DNA of 64,000 bases from JANQIV01 sp050117315 (GCA_050117315.1 JASFMY010000006.1:39184-103183); one strand, 5' to 3'. Shown: positions 46,424-56,582, counted from the first letter of the stretch. Notes: generated from the sequence alone by a model not told the origin. Program-made: numbers and translations.

Positions 46424-48934
46424 CTATTTTTTTTCAGCTTCCACTACTAATGAAGCACCTTTTAATCCTTCTGATACGGCTTCCAAAATAATGTTTCCTT
46501 GAGTATTATTATTTTGAATAACAACAAGACATTTTCCGTTAAATGCCTTTCGATAATCGGCTTTAAACGGTTCGTGACTTGTTTGACTCCCATTATCCAC
46601 ACCTATAATTTTTCCGCTGCCGGATATATTAAAATTAATTAAGTTATCAGCATATGGAACAACTGTGCCGTCTTTATCAAGTATTTTTACCGTAATAAAA
46701 GAAAGGTCTTTACCGTCTGCCGAAATTGTATTCCTATCCGCCTCAAGCGATATTTGTGCAGGAGGTCCGGCTGTTTTGCTAATAGTTGTTAATACCTCTG
46801 TACCTCCGTTTTTACCAACTGCTTTAATAACTCCGGGTGAGAAAGGAATACGCCACATCAAGTGCAGGTCTTCATTATTGTTTTTTCTTTTACCGAGAGA
46901 TTCACCGTTTAGGAATAACTCTACTTCGTCACAATTAGTATATGCCCAAACGTCTACAGAATCTCCTTTCTGAATATCTTGGGTCCAGCATTCGGAATTC
47001 CATGGAGGGAAAACATGTAGGACAATTTTGTCTGTCCATTCGCTTTGATATAAATAATATACGTCTTTTGGAAAACCGGCGAGATCTATAATACCGAAAT
47101 AAGAACTGCGTGATGGCCATCTATAAGGAGTCGGTTCGCCTAGATAATCGAAACCGGTCCAGATGTACATACCTGAAACATAATCGTATTTATTAACAAA
47201 CTTCAGCGCTTTTTCATGTGTGGCTCCCCATGGAGCTCTGCAATTATCATAGGCTGAACAAGTATTATCCGGATTTCCTTCATTAAAAGGTATATCCCAT
47301 CTTACAGGCCACTTCCTAATACTATCTGAAAGAAGGTCATATGATCCGCGAGTTTCCAAAGCCGAGGTTGTCTCGGAACCAATTAACTTTTGTCCCGGAA
47401 AATTTTCAGGGAACAGTTCGTAATCATCTTCGTGATAACTGAAACCAATTATATCCAATGCCCCGGATCTTATAAGTTCATTTGAAGTACCTGTAAAATT
47501 ACAATTAGTTGTAATATAGCGTGTTGTATCTAAGTTTTTTATTATACCGACTAATTCCCTTGTAATCAAAATGCCGCTGCTGTCTTTACTCCACTGTTCA
47601 GGGATTTCATTCCCGATACTCCACATAAAAATACTGGGATGATTTCTATCTCTTAATACCAAATCTTCAAGGTCACGTTTATGCCATTCATCCCAATCAA
47701 GAGAATAATCGTATTCAGTCTTTCCTCTTTTCCACATGTCGAATGCTTCATCCATAACAATAAAGCCCATCTCATCACATAAATCCAAAAGCTCCGGAGC
47801 CGGAGGATTATGAGAAGTACGTATGCCGTTACAACCCATGTCTTTTAAAATCTCAAGTTGTCGTTCCAAAGCACGTTTATTTATTGCTGCGCCAAGACAT
47901 CCCAGGTCATGATGATTACAGACGCCATAAATTTTCGTCTGTCGGCCGTTGAGAAAGAAGCCTTTGTCTATGTCAAAACTAAAGGTACGTATTCCAAAAG
48001 TCGTAGTATAATCATCACTTATTTGATTATTACACTCAACAGTAGTAATTGCTTTATATAAAGAAGGATTTTCAACAGACCATAATTCCGGTTTTTCGAT
48101 GGCCACTTCTTGTGTTATATCAGCAACCGAATCTTTATTTATTAAGGCCGGTGTTTCTGTCTCTGCAATTTTTTCTCCGGTTTTATTTAGCACGGTAGTT
48201 TTTATTGTTACAGTTTTATCATCAACAGCAGCATTACGTATTTTAACGCTAATTGAGACCTTCGCTAAATTTTTGGTAACTTTTGGAGTTGTTACAAAAG
48301 TTCCCCAATGATCAACATAAACTTTATTAGTGGTTACAAGCCAAACATTTCTATAAATGCCCGAACCCGAATACCATCGTGAATTAGGCTGCTTAGAATT
48401 ATCAACTTTAACTGCCAGAAGATTTTTTTCATTGCCGTATTTTAAATAAGGTGTTAATTCATAACGGAATGAACTGTAACCATTGGGACGCTTTCCTAAA
48501 TACTTACCGTTTATCCAGACTTCACTATTTCTGTAAACTCCGTCAAAATCGATAAAAACTAGTTTGTCTTTTTCCGACTCATTAATAATAAAAGCTTTAC
48601 GGTACCAGCCTATACCTCCGGGTAAAGCCCCACCCCCTACGCCTGCCGGGTTATCTTCATTGAACACTCCTTCTATGCTCCAATCGTGGGGAAGACTTAG
48701 CGTTCTCCATGAGGAATCATTCAATTCTATTTCTTGACTATTTACAATATCGCCCAGATAAAATTTCCAATTATTACGGAAATCTTCTGTCTTTCTTATT
48801 CCCGATTGAGCATCCGCAAAAATTTCCTTGTTTAAATAAAGAATCGCCACCAGAAGAACCAAAATTAAGGAGAGATAAACAATGTTATGCTTTTTACTTC
48901 TTGGGGTTATTTTTTCCATTTGCGCAGTTCTCAT
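46424..48934 (-). CDS. GH2 beta-galactosidase with DUF4982-type C-terminal region
   Basis: The 836-residue protein has an N-terminal hydrophobic segment at about 18-34, which may be an uncleaved anchor or a signal with a long n-region; an alternative start is the ATG at 48919. GH2 features are NSRWYSGSGIYRNVWL, acid/base E443 (MWSIGNEIPEQ) and nucleophile E521 (LIGSETTSALETRG). DUF4982-like (AYTNCDEVELFLNGESLG) and Ig-like (ISADGKDLSFITVKILDKDG) C-terminal parts follow. It is the third member of the DUF4982-type trio in the window (with 19509 and 33151). It is separated from the main enzyme block by the DinB islet and from the T9SS beta-helix gene by about 230 bp. Confidence 0.9.
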   Translation of the reverse strand: MRTAQMEKITPRSKKHNIVYLSLILVLLVAILYLNKEIFADAQSGIRKTEDFRNNWKFYLGDIVNSQEIELNDSSWRTLSLPHDWSIEGVFNEDNPAGVGGGALPGGIGWYRKAFIINESEKDKLVFIDFDGVYRNSEVWINGKYLGKRPNGYSSFRYELTPYLKYGNEKNLLAVKVDNSKQPNSRWYSGSGIYRNVWLVTTNKVYVDHWGTFVTTPKVTKNLAKVSISVKIRNAAVDDKTVTIKTTVLNKTGEKIAETETPALINKDSVADITQEVAIEKPELWSVENPSLYKAITTVECNNQISDDYTTTFGIRTFSFDIDKGFFLNGRQTKIYGVCNHHDLGCLGAAINKRALERQLEILKDMGCNGIRTSHNPPAPELLDLCDEMGFIVMDEAFDMWKRGKTEYDYSLDWDEWHKRDLEDLVLRDRNHPSIFMWSIGNEIPEQWSKDSSGILITRELVGIIKNLDTTRYITTNCNFTGTSNELIRSGALDIIGFSYHEDDYELFPENFPGQKLIGSETTSALETRGSYDLLSDSIRKWPVRWDIPFNEGNPDNTCSAYDNCRAPWGATHEKALKFVNKYDYVSGMYIWTGFDYLGEPTPYRWPSRSSYFGIIDLAGFPKDVYYLYQSEWTDKIVLHVFPPWNSECWTQDIQKGDSVDVWAYTNCDEVELFLNGESLGKRKNNNEDLHLMWRIPFSPGVIKAVGKNGGTEVLTTISKTAGPPAQISLEADRNTISADGKDLSFITVKILDKDGTVVPYADNLINFNISGSGKIIGVDNGSQTSHEPFKADYRKAFNGKCLVVIQNNNTQGNIILEAVSEGLKGASLVVEAEKK

Positions 48935-49161
48935 ATAAAAATTTAATTAGCAAAAAATTTGATTGACAGTATACACATCTTTCTTACCATAAATAAGAAT
49001 GAGCAGAACGAGTTCCCGTTAAATTCCTTCAAATATTCTTATATAGTAGGACAAGGGCTTTGAGTTTGAAAGTTCTGTATCCCTTGTCCTATTCATCCGT
49101 TAGTTTGGGAACTTCAGAATAAAGTTTTTCATGAAAAACTACTACCAGTTCACAATTCCCC

Positions 49162-50898
49162 TTATTTCAAAAGAAGCATTTTCTTTGTCAAGGACATATT
49201 ACCGGCTTGAAGTCTGTATATATACATTCCGCTTGCTAATTTTGAAGCGTTAAAATCTACTTCATATGTTCCAGGCATTTGTTCTTGATTTACGAGTGCA
49301 GCAACTTCTTGCCCCAATAGGTTATATACTTTTAATGTTACCTGTGCGCCATTTGTAATACTATATTTAATCATGGTAGTAGGATTAAACGGGTTTGGAT
49401 AATTTTGTTCTAGGCTGAATTTTGAAGGAACAGTATTTGAAATTTCTTTGACTCCTGTAGGATATTCTGGGAACCAGTTTAAGTCGCCAAGTGGTTTGCC
49501 ATCTGTCCCTGCGGTCATAAGAGCTGAATTAGTATATCTCAAATTTTCTTTTACCGGATACCCTTGTTTTGATTTCCAATCCGGATCAATGTCTGAATAT
49601 ATACCATAATTTGTGGTATTAGCATAGACAAAATTTTTGGAGCCGCCTCCATCATTATTGTTAGACCATAATACTTTTACAAACCTAGCCATACTATCTA
49701 CTGCTGCCTCAACAAGACCTGCATCAAAACCAGGGTCTACATTAAAGTTTTTATCTGCAGAAATATCAATATTTGGCATCTCTAAAATAGCTTCAGCGCC
49801 AATTCTTGCGGCCGCCCATACTGGTTTTGATATTTTGCCACCAATCGTCCAATAAGTTGAAGGGTCTGAATTCATTTCATCAATGTTATCCATAATTTTT
49901 TGAGGCCAAAAATAAGCGTTATTTGTGGCAACTACATTTCTGTCGGCTTCAGTAATGTAAAAGGGGTCACCTTCCATATCACTATAAAGTGAGTCCATAG
50001 TAAGGATTGCCGGCGGGCTAAAGATGTTCGCATTCCAGCCTTGTGAATTATTAATTGTGGTTGAGTCCAAACCAGTGGAATAACAGCTAAAGAAAATATT
50101 GTTTGTAATTTTTGCATTATGCATTTGACGCATACAGAAAGGTGATGTTTTGGTCTGCATAAAAAAAGTATTGTGATCAGATTCTAGATAACCTATAGAT
50201 GAACCTGATCCCGTAAGGGCTCCACCGAATACAAAGAAAGTGCTGTTTTTTACTATAATAGTATCAACAGGAATTTCACCTGGTCCGGCCCAATTCATAC
50301 CCGGATTTTGAGGAATGTTACTTTGACAATTACGGAACTCGCTGTTATAAACAAAAATATCAACTCCGGTTGCATCCCAGGTATTTAATACATTAGGAGT
50401 ACTTGATGAACCGAAATTCTCAAAAATACAATTTTCAACTATAAGTCTGCTACTATCTGAGGCGGTTAAAGCCTGTCCTGTAATCTGTGTACCATCTGCC
50501 CGCTTACCTAAAAGATAAAGATTTTTAAAATGAACAAATCCTTTATCTATGGCAACTGCAATTTGCCCGGGCGAGGTGTTGTCTGAAAGAATAGCTACGG
50601 AAATTAGTGGTGGAAATCCTGTAACGGGATTGTTTTTACCAACAAGCGTTAAATTCTTCACCCGTATATCTTCCGTTATATAATAGGTTGTATCTATGGG
50701 ACCGTTTTGCTGAAGCACATAGACTTTGTGCGCCCGTTCACCATTGGCAAGAGTATCTCCGTTAATAACAGTATTGAGGGTTCCCTCAGGATAGGCGGAA
50801 ACATAAAGCGTATCCCCGGCTTCTTGTGCAAAAACCTTTATGCCTGTTATTGTTAATAATAGCGTCACAAATAACAATATCTTGGTAAATGACTTCAT
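49162..50898 (-). CDS. Secreted parallel beta-helix protein with T9SS sorting domain
   Basis: The 578-residue protein has a strong ribosome-binding site (AAGGAG) and a signal peptide (about 1-25, IKVFAQ). The central part, about 60-400, has pectate-lyase-like beta-helix rungs (IRVKNLTLVGKNNP, VHFKNLYLLGKR, RLIVENCIFENFG, IFVYNSEFRNC, IIVKNSTFFVFGG, AKITNNIFFSC). The C-terminal type IX sorting domain reads YPNPFNPTTMIKYSITNG ... GMYIYRLQAG. No catalytic residues of a known lyase family are evident. It resembles the DUF4957/DUF5123-type surface proteins of Bacteroidota polysaccharide loci. Being encoded just downstream of the TonB receptor, it may act as the glycan-binding surface partner. That role is inference. 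Confidence 0.72.
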   Translation of the reverse strand: MKSFTKILLFVTLLLTITGIKVFAQEAGDTLYVSAYPEGTLNTVINGDTLANGERAHKVYVLQQNGPIDTTYYITEDIRVKNLTLVGKNNPVTGFPPLISVAILSDNTSPGQIAVAIDKGFVHFKNLYLLGKRADGTQITGQALTASDSSRLIVENCIFENFGSSSTPNVLNTWDATGVDIFVYNSEFRNCQSNIPQNPGMNWAGPGEIPVDTIIVKNSTFFVFGGALTGSGSSIGYLESDHNTFFMQTKTSPFCMRQMHNAKITNNIFFSCYSTGLDSTTINNSQGWNANIFSPPAILTMDSLYSDMEGDPFYITEADRNVVATNNAYFWPQKIMDNIDEMNSDPSTYWTIGGKISKPVWAAARIGAEAILEMPNIDISADKNFNVDPGFDAGLVEAAVDSMARFVKVLWSNNNDGGGSKNFVYANTTNYGIYSDIDPDWKSKQGYPVKENLRYTNSALMTAGTDGKPLGDLNWFPEYPTGVKEISNTVPSKFSLEQNYPNPFNPTTMIKYSITNGAQVTLKVYNLLGQEVAALVNQEQMPGTYEVDFNASKLASGMYIYRLQAGNMSLTKKMLLLK

Positions 50899-51016
50899 GT
50901 TGAACTCCTTAAATTAATGATTGATTAGTTGATTATTAATTTATATACCACTCATTTAAATTTGCTTCTCATATGCTATGCCTCCATTTTATTTTTAAGT
51001 TTTATAGATTAACTGT

Positions 51017-54000
51017 TTAATGAAATTTTATTCTGAATCCTAATTGAGCAGTTAAGCCATATGAGTAATCCGATTGAGGAAAACTATTTCCCCTTTGAAT
51101 ATAGGTATCATTTGCTCCATTCAGATTATTAATATTCAGGAAGAGTTCAATATTATTCCATGGTAATCTCTGTTTGGCAGCAAGATCAAAACGGGTATAT
51201 TTGTCTTTGTCAACCCTGTAGGTAGGCCAAAAGTCAGTTCGATGAAATATACCTGATTGATATATAATTGAAAACAAAATTGAAAAATCTTTATAATCCC
51301 ACCCTAAAGAAACATTTATAATATCATCCGGCTGGTTTATCAAAGCATCGGTATAAGTAGTGTCGTTATATGTTGTTACAGGCGGAAATCCCGAAGTTGA
51401 AACAGTCGAACGCGGATACGTTGCTTCCGAAAAGTTATGTGTATAATTTATATTAAGTACAAATCCGCTTAATATACCCGGTAAATACCAAAAATGGGTC
51501 TGCCAGTCGGATTCGATACCCCATACTTCAACCTGGTTGGTATTATTATAATAAGTGTCTACCCTATACCCTTTTACATTCATGTTCGGTTGTCCCGGTA
51601 CATCATGCAGCCCTTCATATTCATTTGGATCAATTATATATTTTCTTTGCCAGAAAATAAAATCATCAAGATATTTCACAAATCCGCCAAATGTAAACAG
51701 TCCTAACTCATTACTATATGCTGAGAGCTGGAGATCAAGATTTTTTGATCGAATCGGTTTTAAACTAACATCATTCCAGTCAACCCTATCTGTATAAAGC
51801 CTGAGTATAGGAATGATGGCATTGAAATTTGGATAGGCCAGCGTATTTGTGTAAGCGGCGCGTAAACTAAGCCATGATAACGGCTTAAAATTTAAATGGA
51901 AACTAGGCAGCCAGTATCCATGTGATTTTGTAAATGTTGTATCATATAATCCGAGATATGGATTAGGGTATGTATTGCTTTGACCTGCATTATAGCAACG
52001 ATAGCCGGTATACTCCGTCGTTAAATTCTGGTATCGGACGCCTGCTAATAGTGTAACTATCTGGCCTATATTAAACGTACCCATCAAATATCCGGCACTA
52101 CGATACTCCTTACCGGAATAATCATATGCTAGTTTGTCAAACATATTAGGTACCCATGAAGGATTGCCGCCGGTTGGGGGGCTTAGAAAAGTTTTGCCAT
52201 AGCCAACAGCTATTTCTTTAATCCGTTGAATCAAATCCAAATTTAATCTATAATCAAATTTATAATTGTCGTCCAAAAATGTTCCGAAATTAACATCATT
52301 ATCAAGAAAAGGCTCTATAGGAAATCGTGAAGCAGTATTTGGGTCAACTCCCCAGTCCGTTTGCAGCCAGGGAAATTCTTTTACAATATTTTTACCAAGC
52401 TGGCCAAAATAGATATAACCGTATCCGTATTCATGGTCATGAGAACGATTTGTATATCCATACATACCGCCGGTTTTCAACTCAACAGAAAGAAAATCCG
52501 CAATGTTAAAATTTTTCTTAAAATCTACAGATGCTCGTAAATCCCTTTGTTTTGTATTATTGCTGGTTGTGCGTACATTTCGCAACTTTGTCTCATCAAG
52601 AATCATATGCTGACGTGCCTTCTCAGCTATTATAACGGGATCAAGCTCAATATCAATATCATCTGTTCCGGCACTAAGTTGATCAAATATTAATTCCCAA
52701 GAATCAGGCTCGATATTTTCTGAATATGAATGAGAAAAGGTTGCATCAATATCTCCCCAATCATTTTTTTGACTATAACTTAAAATGTTTGTGATAAGGT
52801 TTAATGTTCTTTCTTCCTTGCCTGCATAAGTATTAAACGAATTTCCTCCTCTTTGTCCTATACCCATTCGTTGACGATAATGACTGCCGTCTGTTTTATT
52901 TTGACTTAAGATATTTGTTAAAGCCAAACTTCCATTGGGGATATCATAATCCAATGTAATCGTTCCATTGTACCTCTTCTCTGTTCTTGGATAAAAGTAC
53001 AAATTGACATGCGTAAGTCCCAACCTATCAGGATTATTAGCTGGCTCAAGTTGAGTGTATTCAATATCTAATCTGTCGGAGGTAAGATTTTGATGCTGTA
53101 CAATACCCTGAACCAATACACCGAAACGTTCATCAAAAAATCTCTTCTCAAGAGTCAGGTCAAATTTGTAATTGTTATACTCATTTGTAAGATTTGTAAA
53201 GCCGCCCTGTGCCTGAAAAGAAACTGCCGGTATATTTGGTAATCCTAAAGGTTGTTCCGAAAGGCCTTTTTTTGCTTTTCGGATACCTAAATTTACAGTA
53301 CCACCAAGTACGGCAGCATCCATGTCCGGTGTATTTGTTTTAAATACCTGAATTTCATCGAGCATATTTGAAGAGACCATACGCATATCCGTACCGCGGC
53401 CCCCGCCAACAGGATCAATATCAGAACTACCTGGTAGTAGAACATCGCCTTCATTCGATGGTATTGGAACACCGTTTATTGTAATCTGATTAAACTCTGG
53501 TGAAAGACCCCTAACAACAACTTTAGTGGCTTGTCCTCCCTCTCTTACCAAAGAAATTCCAGGTAACCTGCCTATTGATTCAGCTGCGTTAGCATCAGGA
53601 AGTTCCTGTATACGGGCAGATGAAACAACATTAACAATATTATCCGATGATAACTGCTGGTTTATTGCTGCATTCTGACCTTGCGCCTGTGCCGTAACAA
53701 CTATATCTGTTGTCGATATACTTACAGCTTCCAGTTCTACATTAACTTGAAGTCGTACGTTTTCTTTCAGCTCTATCTTGATTTCCTTCGATTCATAACC
53801 TATGTATGACGCCCGCAACGTATACGACCCTGCCGGAACATTTGCAATTAAGTATTCTCCTTCAAAATCCGTTGCTGCTCCCATACTGGTTCCATCAAGG
53901 ATAATGTTGGCTCCGAATAACGGTTCGCCGGTAGCTACATCAGTTACTTTTCCTTCGATCCTATTATCGGCGCCCCATAATTGTTGGAAATTAATCATGG

Positions 54001-54043
54001 AAATCAAGATTATAAAAAAAATAGTAGGTTTTTTGGTTAGCAT
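51017..54043 (-). CDS. TonB-dependent receptor
   Basis: The 1,008-residue outer-membrane transporter follows an excellent AAGGAGA ribosome-binding site. Its parts are a signal peptide (1-24), a CarboxypepD_reg-like domain (about 26-105; GKVTDVATGEPLFGANI ... GYESKEI), and a plug (about 115-250; VSSARIQELPDANAAESIGRLPGISLVREGGQ, RGLSPEFNQITINGVPIPSN). The 22-stranded barrel ends in GLTAQLGFRIKFH, with the terminal aromatic region expected of a barrel signal. It is predicted to import oligosaccharides in a TonB-dependent way. The style matches the plain carbohydrate TonB receptors rather than SusC, and no SusD gene is adjacent. Transcribed with the beta-helix gene, 118 bp downstream. Confidence 0.9.
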   Translation of the reverse strand: MLTKKPTIFFIILISMINFQQLWGADNRIEGKVTDVATGEPLFGANIILDGTSMGAATDFEGEYLIANVPAGSYTLRASYIGYESKEIKIELKENVRLQVNVELEAVSISTTDIVVTAQAQGQNAAINQQLSSDNIVNVVSSARIQELPDANAAESIGRLPGISLVREGGQATKVVVRGLSPEFNQITINGVPIPSNEGDVLLPGSSDIDPVGGGRGTDMRMVSSNMLDEIQVFKTNTPDMDAAVLGGTVNLGIRKAKKGLSEQPLGLPNIPAVSFQAQGGFTNLTNEYNNYKFDLTLEKRFFDERFGVLVQGIVQHQNLTSDRLDIEYTQLEPANNPDRLGLTHVNLYFYPRTEKRYNGTITLDYDIPNGSLALTNILSQNKTDGSHYRQRMGIGQRGGNSFNTYAGKEERTLNLITNILSYSQKNDWGDIDATFSHSYSENIEPDSWELIFDQLSAGTDDIDIELDPVIIAEKARQHMILDETKLRNVRTTSNNTKQRDLRASVDFKKNFNIADFLSVELKTGGMYGYTNRSHDHEYGYGYIYFGQLGKNIVKEFPWLQTDWGVDPNTASRFPIEPFLDNDVNFGTFLDDNYKFDYRLNLDLIQRIKEIAVGYGKTFLSPPTGGNPSWVPNMFDKLAYDYSGKEYRSAGYLMGTFNIGQIVTLLAGVRYQNLTTEYTGYRCYNAGQSNTYPNPYLGLYDTTFTKSHGYWLPSFHLNFKPLSWLSLRAAYTNTLAYPNFNAIIPILRLYTDRVDWNDVSLKPIRSKNLDLQLSAYSNELGLFTFGGFVKYLDDFIFWQRKYIIDPNEYEGLHDVPGQPNMNVKGYRVDTYYNNTNQVEVWGIESDWQTHFWYLPGILSGFVLNINYTHNFSEATYPRSTVSTSGFPPVTTYNDTTYTDALINQPDDIINVSLGWDYKDFSILFSIIYQSGIFHRTDFWPTYRVDKDKYTRFDLAAKQRLPWNNIELFLNINNLNGANDTYIQRGNSFPQSDYSYGLTAQLGFRIKFH

Positions 54044-54303
54044 TTTATCTCCTTCTATTTGATTGACATTATATTTAGTCTTAATTCCTACCAGTAAATG
54101 CTACACTTTAGAGAGTATACTTCTCCCCTTCAACTATGAATCTTTCACCGTAGTTGACAGTAAAAAAACTAATAAATGCATGTGGAACTAACTCAAATTA
54201 TAACGGCATGTATTCCTCACTAAATACATACAATTATAGTTGATCAAATATCTGTTAAAAGCATCTCATTGATTACTCTTGTTACTTTATTAAATTCACT
54301 AAA

Positions 54304-54332
54304 CAACCAAATTCTTGACTGATAATTGGTTG
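54304..54332 (-). terminator. Possible weak hairpin downstream of galT
   Basis: CAACCAAATT (54304-54313) can pair imperfectly with AATTGGTTG (54324-54332). It lies about 40 bp past the galT stop on the minus strand. There is no clear U-run, so terminator function is uncertain. The rest of the 54044-54371 gap shows nothing else. Confidence 0.3.
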
Positions 54333-54371
54333 CTTCTTTCAACAGAAAATATTTATGAAAAATAGTTACTC

Positions 54372-55412
54372 TTATTTTCTTAAGTTTCTATAATGAATCG
54401 TTGATAATTCTTTTAATAATTTTGCACTATATTCAGGTGTAATATCCCTTTGCGGATTTGCAAGCATTTCATAACCAACCATAAATTTTTTAACGGTAGC
54501 CGAGCGAAGAAGCGGCGGATAAAAATGCATGTGAAAATGCCATTCCTTGTGTTCCTTTCCGTCGGTCGGCGCCTGGTGGATACCGGCAGAATAGGGAAAA
54601 GAAACTTTAAATATGTTGTCATACTTTACCGTTGCCTTTTTGACGATATCGGCATAGAGATTTATTTCATCACCCGTAAACTCAAGAATATTTGATATAC
54701 TTCTTTTTGAAATAATCATTGTTTCAAAAGGCCATACAGCCCAAAACGGAACTAGAAGTACAAAGGAATCGTTTTCATAAATTATCCTTTCATTCTTTTC
54801 TTTCTCTATTTTTATATAATCGCTTAAAAGTGTCCTGCCTTTCGATTTATAATATTCTGCCTGCTTAATTAATTCTTTTTCCGGTTCAACCGGGATACTT
54901 TCCTGCGCCCATATTTGTCCGTGCGGATGCGGGTTGCTGCAGCCCATAATTGCACCTTTGTTTTCGAATATCTGCACATGATTGATTTCTTTTTTACTGC
55001 CCAGTGACTTATACTCATTCTGCCATGTACGAATCACGTTTTCGATTTGTTCAATTTCCATTTCGGCAAGAGTTAAATCATGCCTTTCTGAAAAACATAT
55101 TACCCGGCAGATTCCTTTTTCAGATTGTGCTATCAATAAGTCCGAATCATTTTGCGAATATTCTGCCGTATCCAATAATAAAGCGCTGAAATCATTATCA
55201 AAAACAAAGGTGCCTTCATAAGCCGGATTACATTTATCATTTGCTCTTGAATTGCCCGGGCATAAATAACATGCGGGATCATATGACGGTTTTTCTTCTT
55301 TAGTTATTTCTTCAGTCATTCCCTGCCACGGGCGTTTTGCCCTGTGGGGAGAAACAAGCACCCACTCACCTGTTAAAATGTTTAGTCTTCTATGTGGATA
55401 ATCTAATAGCAT
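54372..55412 (-). CDS. galT: Galactose-1-phosphate uridylyltransferase
   Basis: The 346-residue HIT-superfamily enzyme transfers UMP from UDP-glucose to galactose-1-phosphate in the Leloir pathway. It is complete: HRRLNILTGEWVLVSPHRAKRPWQG (about 6-30), zinc ligands CYLCPGN (about 52-58), and the active-site GCSNPHPHGQIWAQE (about 157-171, catalytic His in HPH). The second-half HEWHFHMHFYPPLLRS (about 290-305) carries the C-terminal metal-site histidines. The start is 13 bp after the operator at 55425, and the upstream LacI-family gene ends 43 bp away. The symporter-galK operon 45 kb to the left keeps only a relic of a second galT. No galE is present in the window. Confidence 0.95.
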   Translation of the reverse strand: MLLDYPHRRLNILTGEWVLVSPHRAKRPWQGMTEEITKEEKPSYDPACYLCPGNSRANDKCNPAYEGTFVFDNDFSALLLDTAEYSQNDSDLLIAQSEKGICRVICFSERHDLTLAEMEIEQIENVIRTWQNEYKSLGSKKEINHVQIFENKGAIMGCSNPHPHGQIWAQESIPVEPEKELIKQAEYYKSKGRTLLSDYIKIEKEKNERIIYENDSFVLLVPFWAVWPFETMIISKRSISNILEFTGDEINLYADIVKKATVKYDNIFKVSFPYSAGIHQAPTDGKEHKEWHFHMHFYPPLLRSATVKKFMVGYEMLANPQRDITPEYSAKLLKELSTIHYRNLRK

Positions 55413-55424
55413 AATTTATTATTC

Positions 55425-55438
55425 TGCAAACGTTTGCA
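55425..55438. promoter_or_regulatory. LacI-type operator upstream of galT
   Basis: TGCAAACGTTTGCA is a perfect palindrome identical to that at 9136-9149. It lies between the galT start and the stop of the LacI-family gene, where binding would block galT transcription from a local promoter. Confidence 0.85.
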
Positions 55439-55455
55439 TTTTATATAAAAAAAAC

Positions 55456-56463
55456 TTAAGCTGACTCTCTAATTATTAATTTTGTCGGTAAAACTGTTTT
55501 TTTCTGCAAATTTGAATCCTCTTCGCCTTTAATAAGGGAAATTAATATTGACGCTGATTTTTTACCCATCTCGTAAGAAGGCTGCTCAACTGTTGTAATT
55601 GACGGCGTTACATAACCTGTAATAGGATTATTGGAGAACCCGATTATTGCAACATCATCAGGTATTCCATAACCTAGTTTTTTAAGTGTAACTGAAGATC
55701 CAATGGCAACAGGATCATTAACGGCAAACACGGCATCGAATTTAATCCCGGTTTCAATAAGGATACCTAACTCTTTTGTTCCGTCTCCTTCATGCATTCC
55801 GCCGATTATTACAAGCCTTTCATCAAAAGGTAATCCGTTATCAAGAACCGCCTGTTTGTAACCTTCAAGCCTCCCTTTGCAATTCAAAAGAACTTGCGGC
55901 CCTGCAAGATGGACAATATTTTTTCGTCCTTTTGAGATGAGATAATCAACTGCATTATAGCTTGCCTGAAAATCGTCTATAACGACTTGATAACTGTCCA
56001 AACCTTCATATACCCTATCAAAAAAGACTATTTTAACTCCCTTTTTCATTAAATTAATGAAATGATCAATATTGTGAGTTGTTTGCGAAAGAGACACAAT
56101 CATTCCTGCCGTGCGGTGCAGATACAACGAGTTGGCATTTATTTTTTCTCTTTCTTCATCTTCGTTTGATTGTGAAATTATCACTGAAAACCCGTCTCTA
56201 TAAGCAATCTCTTCAATACCGCTAATGGCTTTTGCAAAAAAATCATGTTTTATTTCGGGGACTATAATTCCAATCTGGTTTGAATACTTAGCTTTGAGAT
56301 TTCTTGCTACAATATTCGGTTTGTACCCAAGTTCTTCAGCTAAACTTATTACTGTTTTCTTTGTTTCGGATTTAATATCAGGATGGTTGTGCAGAGCACG
56401 TGATATTGTAGAGACGGATAATCCGAGTGTTGAAGCTAAGTCTTTAATAGTTACTTGGGACAT
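55456..56463 (-). CDS. LacI-family transcriptional regulator
   Basis: The protein of about 335 residues starts at the ATG at 56463. The frame also offers 56478, but that codon lies inside the operator TTGCAAACG. The N-terminal helix-turn-helix reads VTIKDLASTLGLSVSTISRALHNHPDIKSETKK (residues 3-35), followed by the hinge region GYKPNIVARNLKAKYSNQIGIIVPEI. The rest is the periplasmic-binding-protein-like sensor domain (FFDRVYEGLDSYQVVIDD, FDAVFAVNDPVAIGSSVTLKKLGYGIPDDVAIIGFSNNP). The ligand is probably a galactoside-derived sugar or sugar phosphate, given galT immediately downstream. It is likely autoregulated through the double site at 56473-56500. Confidence 0.93.
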   Translation of the reverse strand: MSQVTIKDLASTLGLSVSTISRALHNHPDIKSETKKTVISLAEELGYKPNIVARNLKAKYSNQIGIIVPEIKHDFFAKAISGIEEIAYRDGFSVIISQSNEDEEREKINANSLYLHRTAGMIVSLSQTTHNIDHFINLMKKGVKIVFFDRVYEGLDSYQVVIDDFQASYNAVDYLISKGRKNIVHLAGPQVLLNCKGRLEGYKQAVLDNGLPFDERLVIIGGMHEGDGTKELGILIETGIKFDAVFAVNDPVAIGSSVTLKKLGYGIPDDVAIIGFSNNPITGYVTPSITTVEQPSYEMGKKSASILISLIKGEEDSNLQKKTVLPTKLIIRESA

Positions 56464-56472
56464 TTTAATTTT

Positions 56473-56500
56473 TTGCAAACGTTTCCGAAAACGTTTGCAA
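56473..56500. promoter_or_regulatory. Double LacI-type operator at the regulator's own promoter
   Basis: Two mirrored sites, TGCAAACGTTT (56474-56484) and AAACGTTTGCA (56489-56499), form a 28-bp near-palindrome separated by CCGA. It begins ten bases before the regulator's ATG at 56463, indicating autoregulation. Confidence 0.82.
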
Positions 56501-56582
56501 AATAAAGAGCTGAAATCAACTTGTCAAGTGAAAAATTCAGTTCATAAAAAAAATTAATTAAGAAAAAGATATTGCTGCAAAA

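Noticed and set aside
49162..54043. SusD-like partner for the TonB receptor
   Set aside because: The neighbouring protein is a beta-helix with a T9SS domain, not the helical TPR-like SusD fold, and no SusD motif was found.
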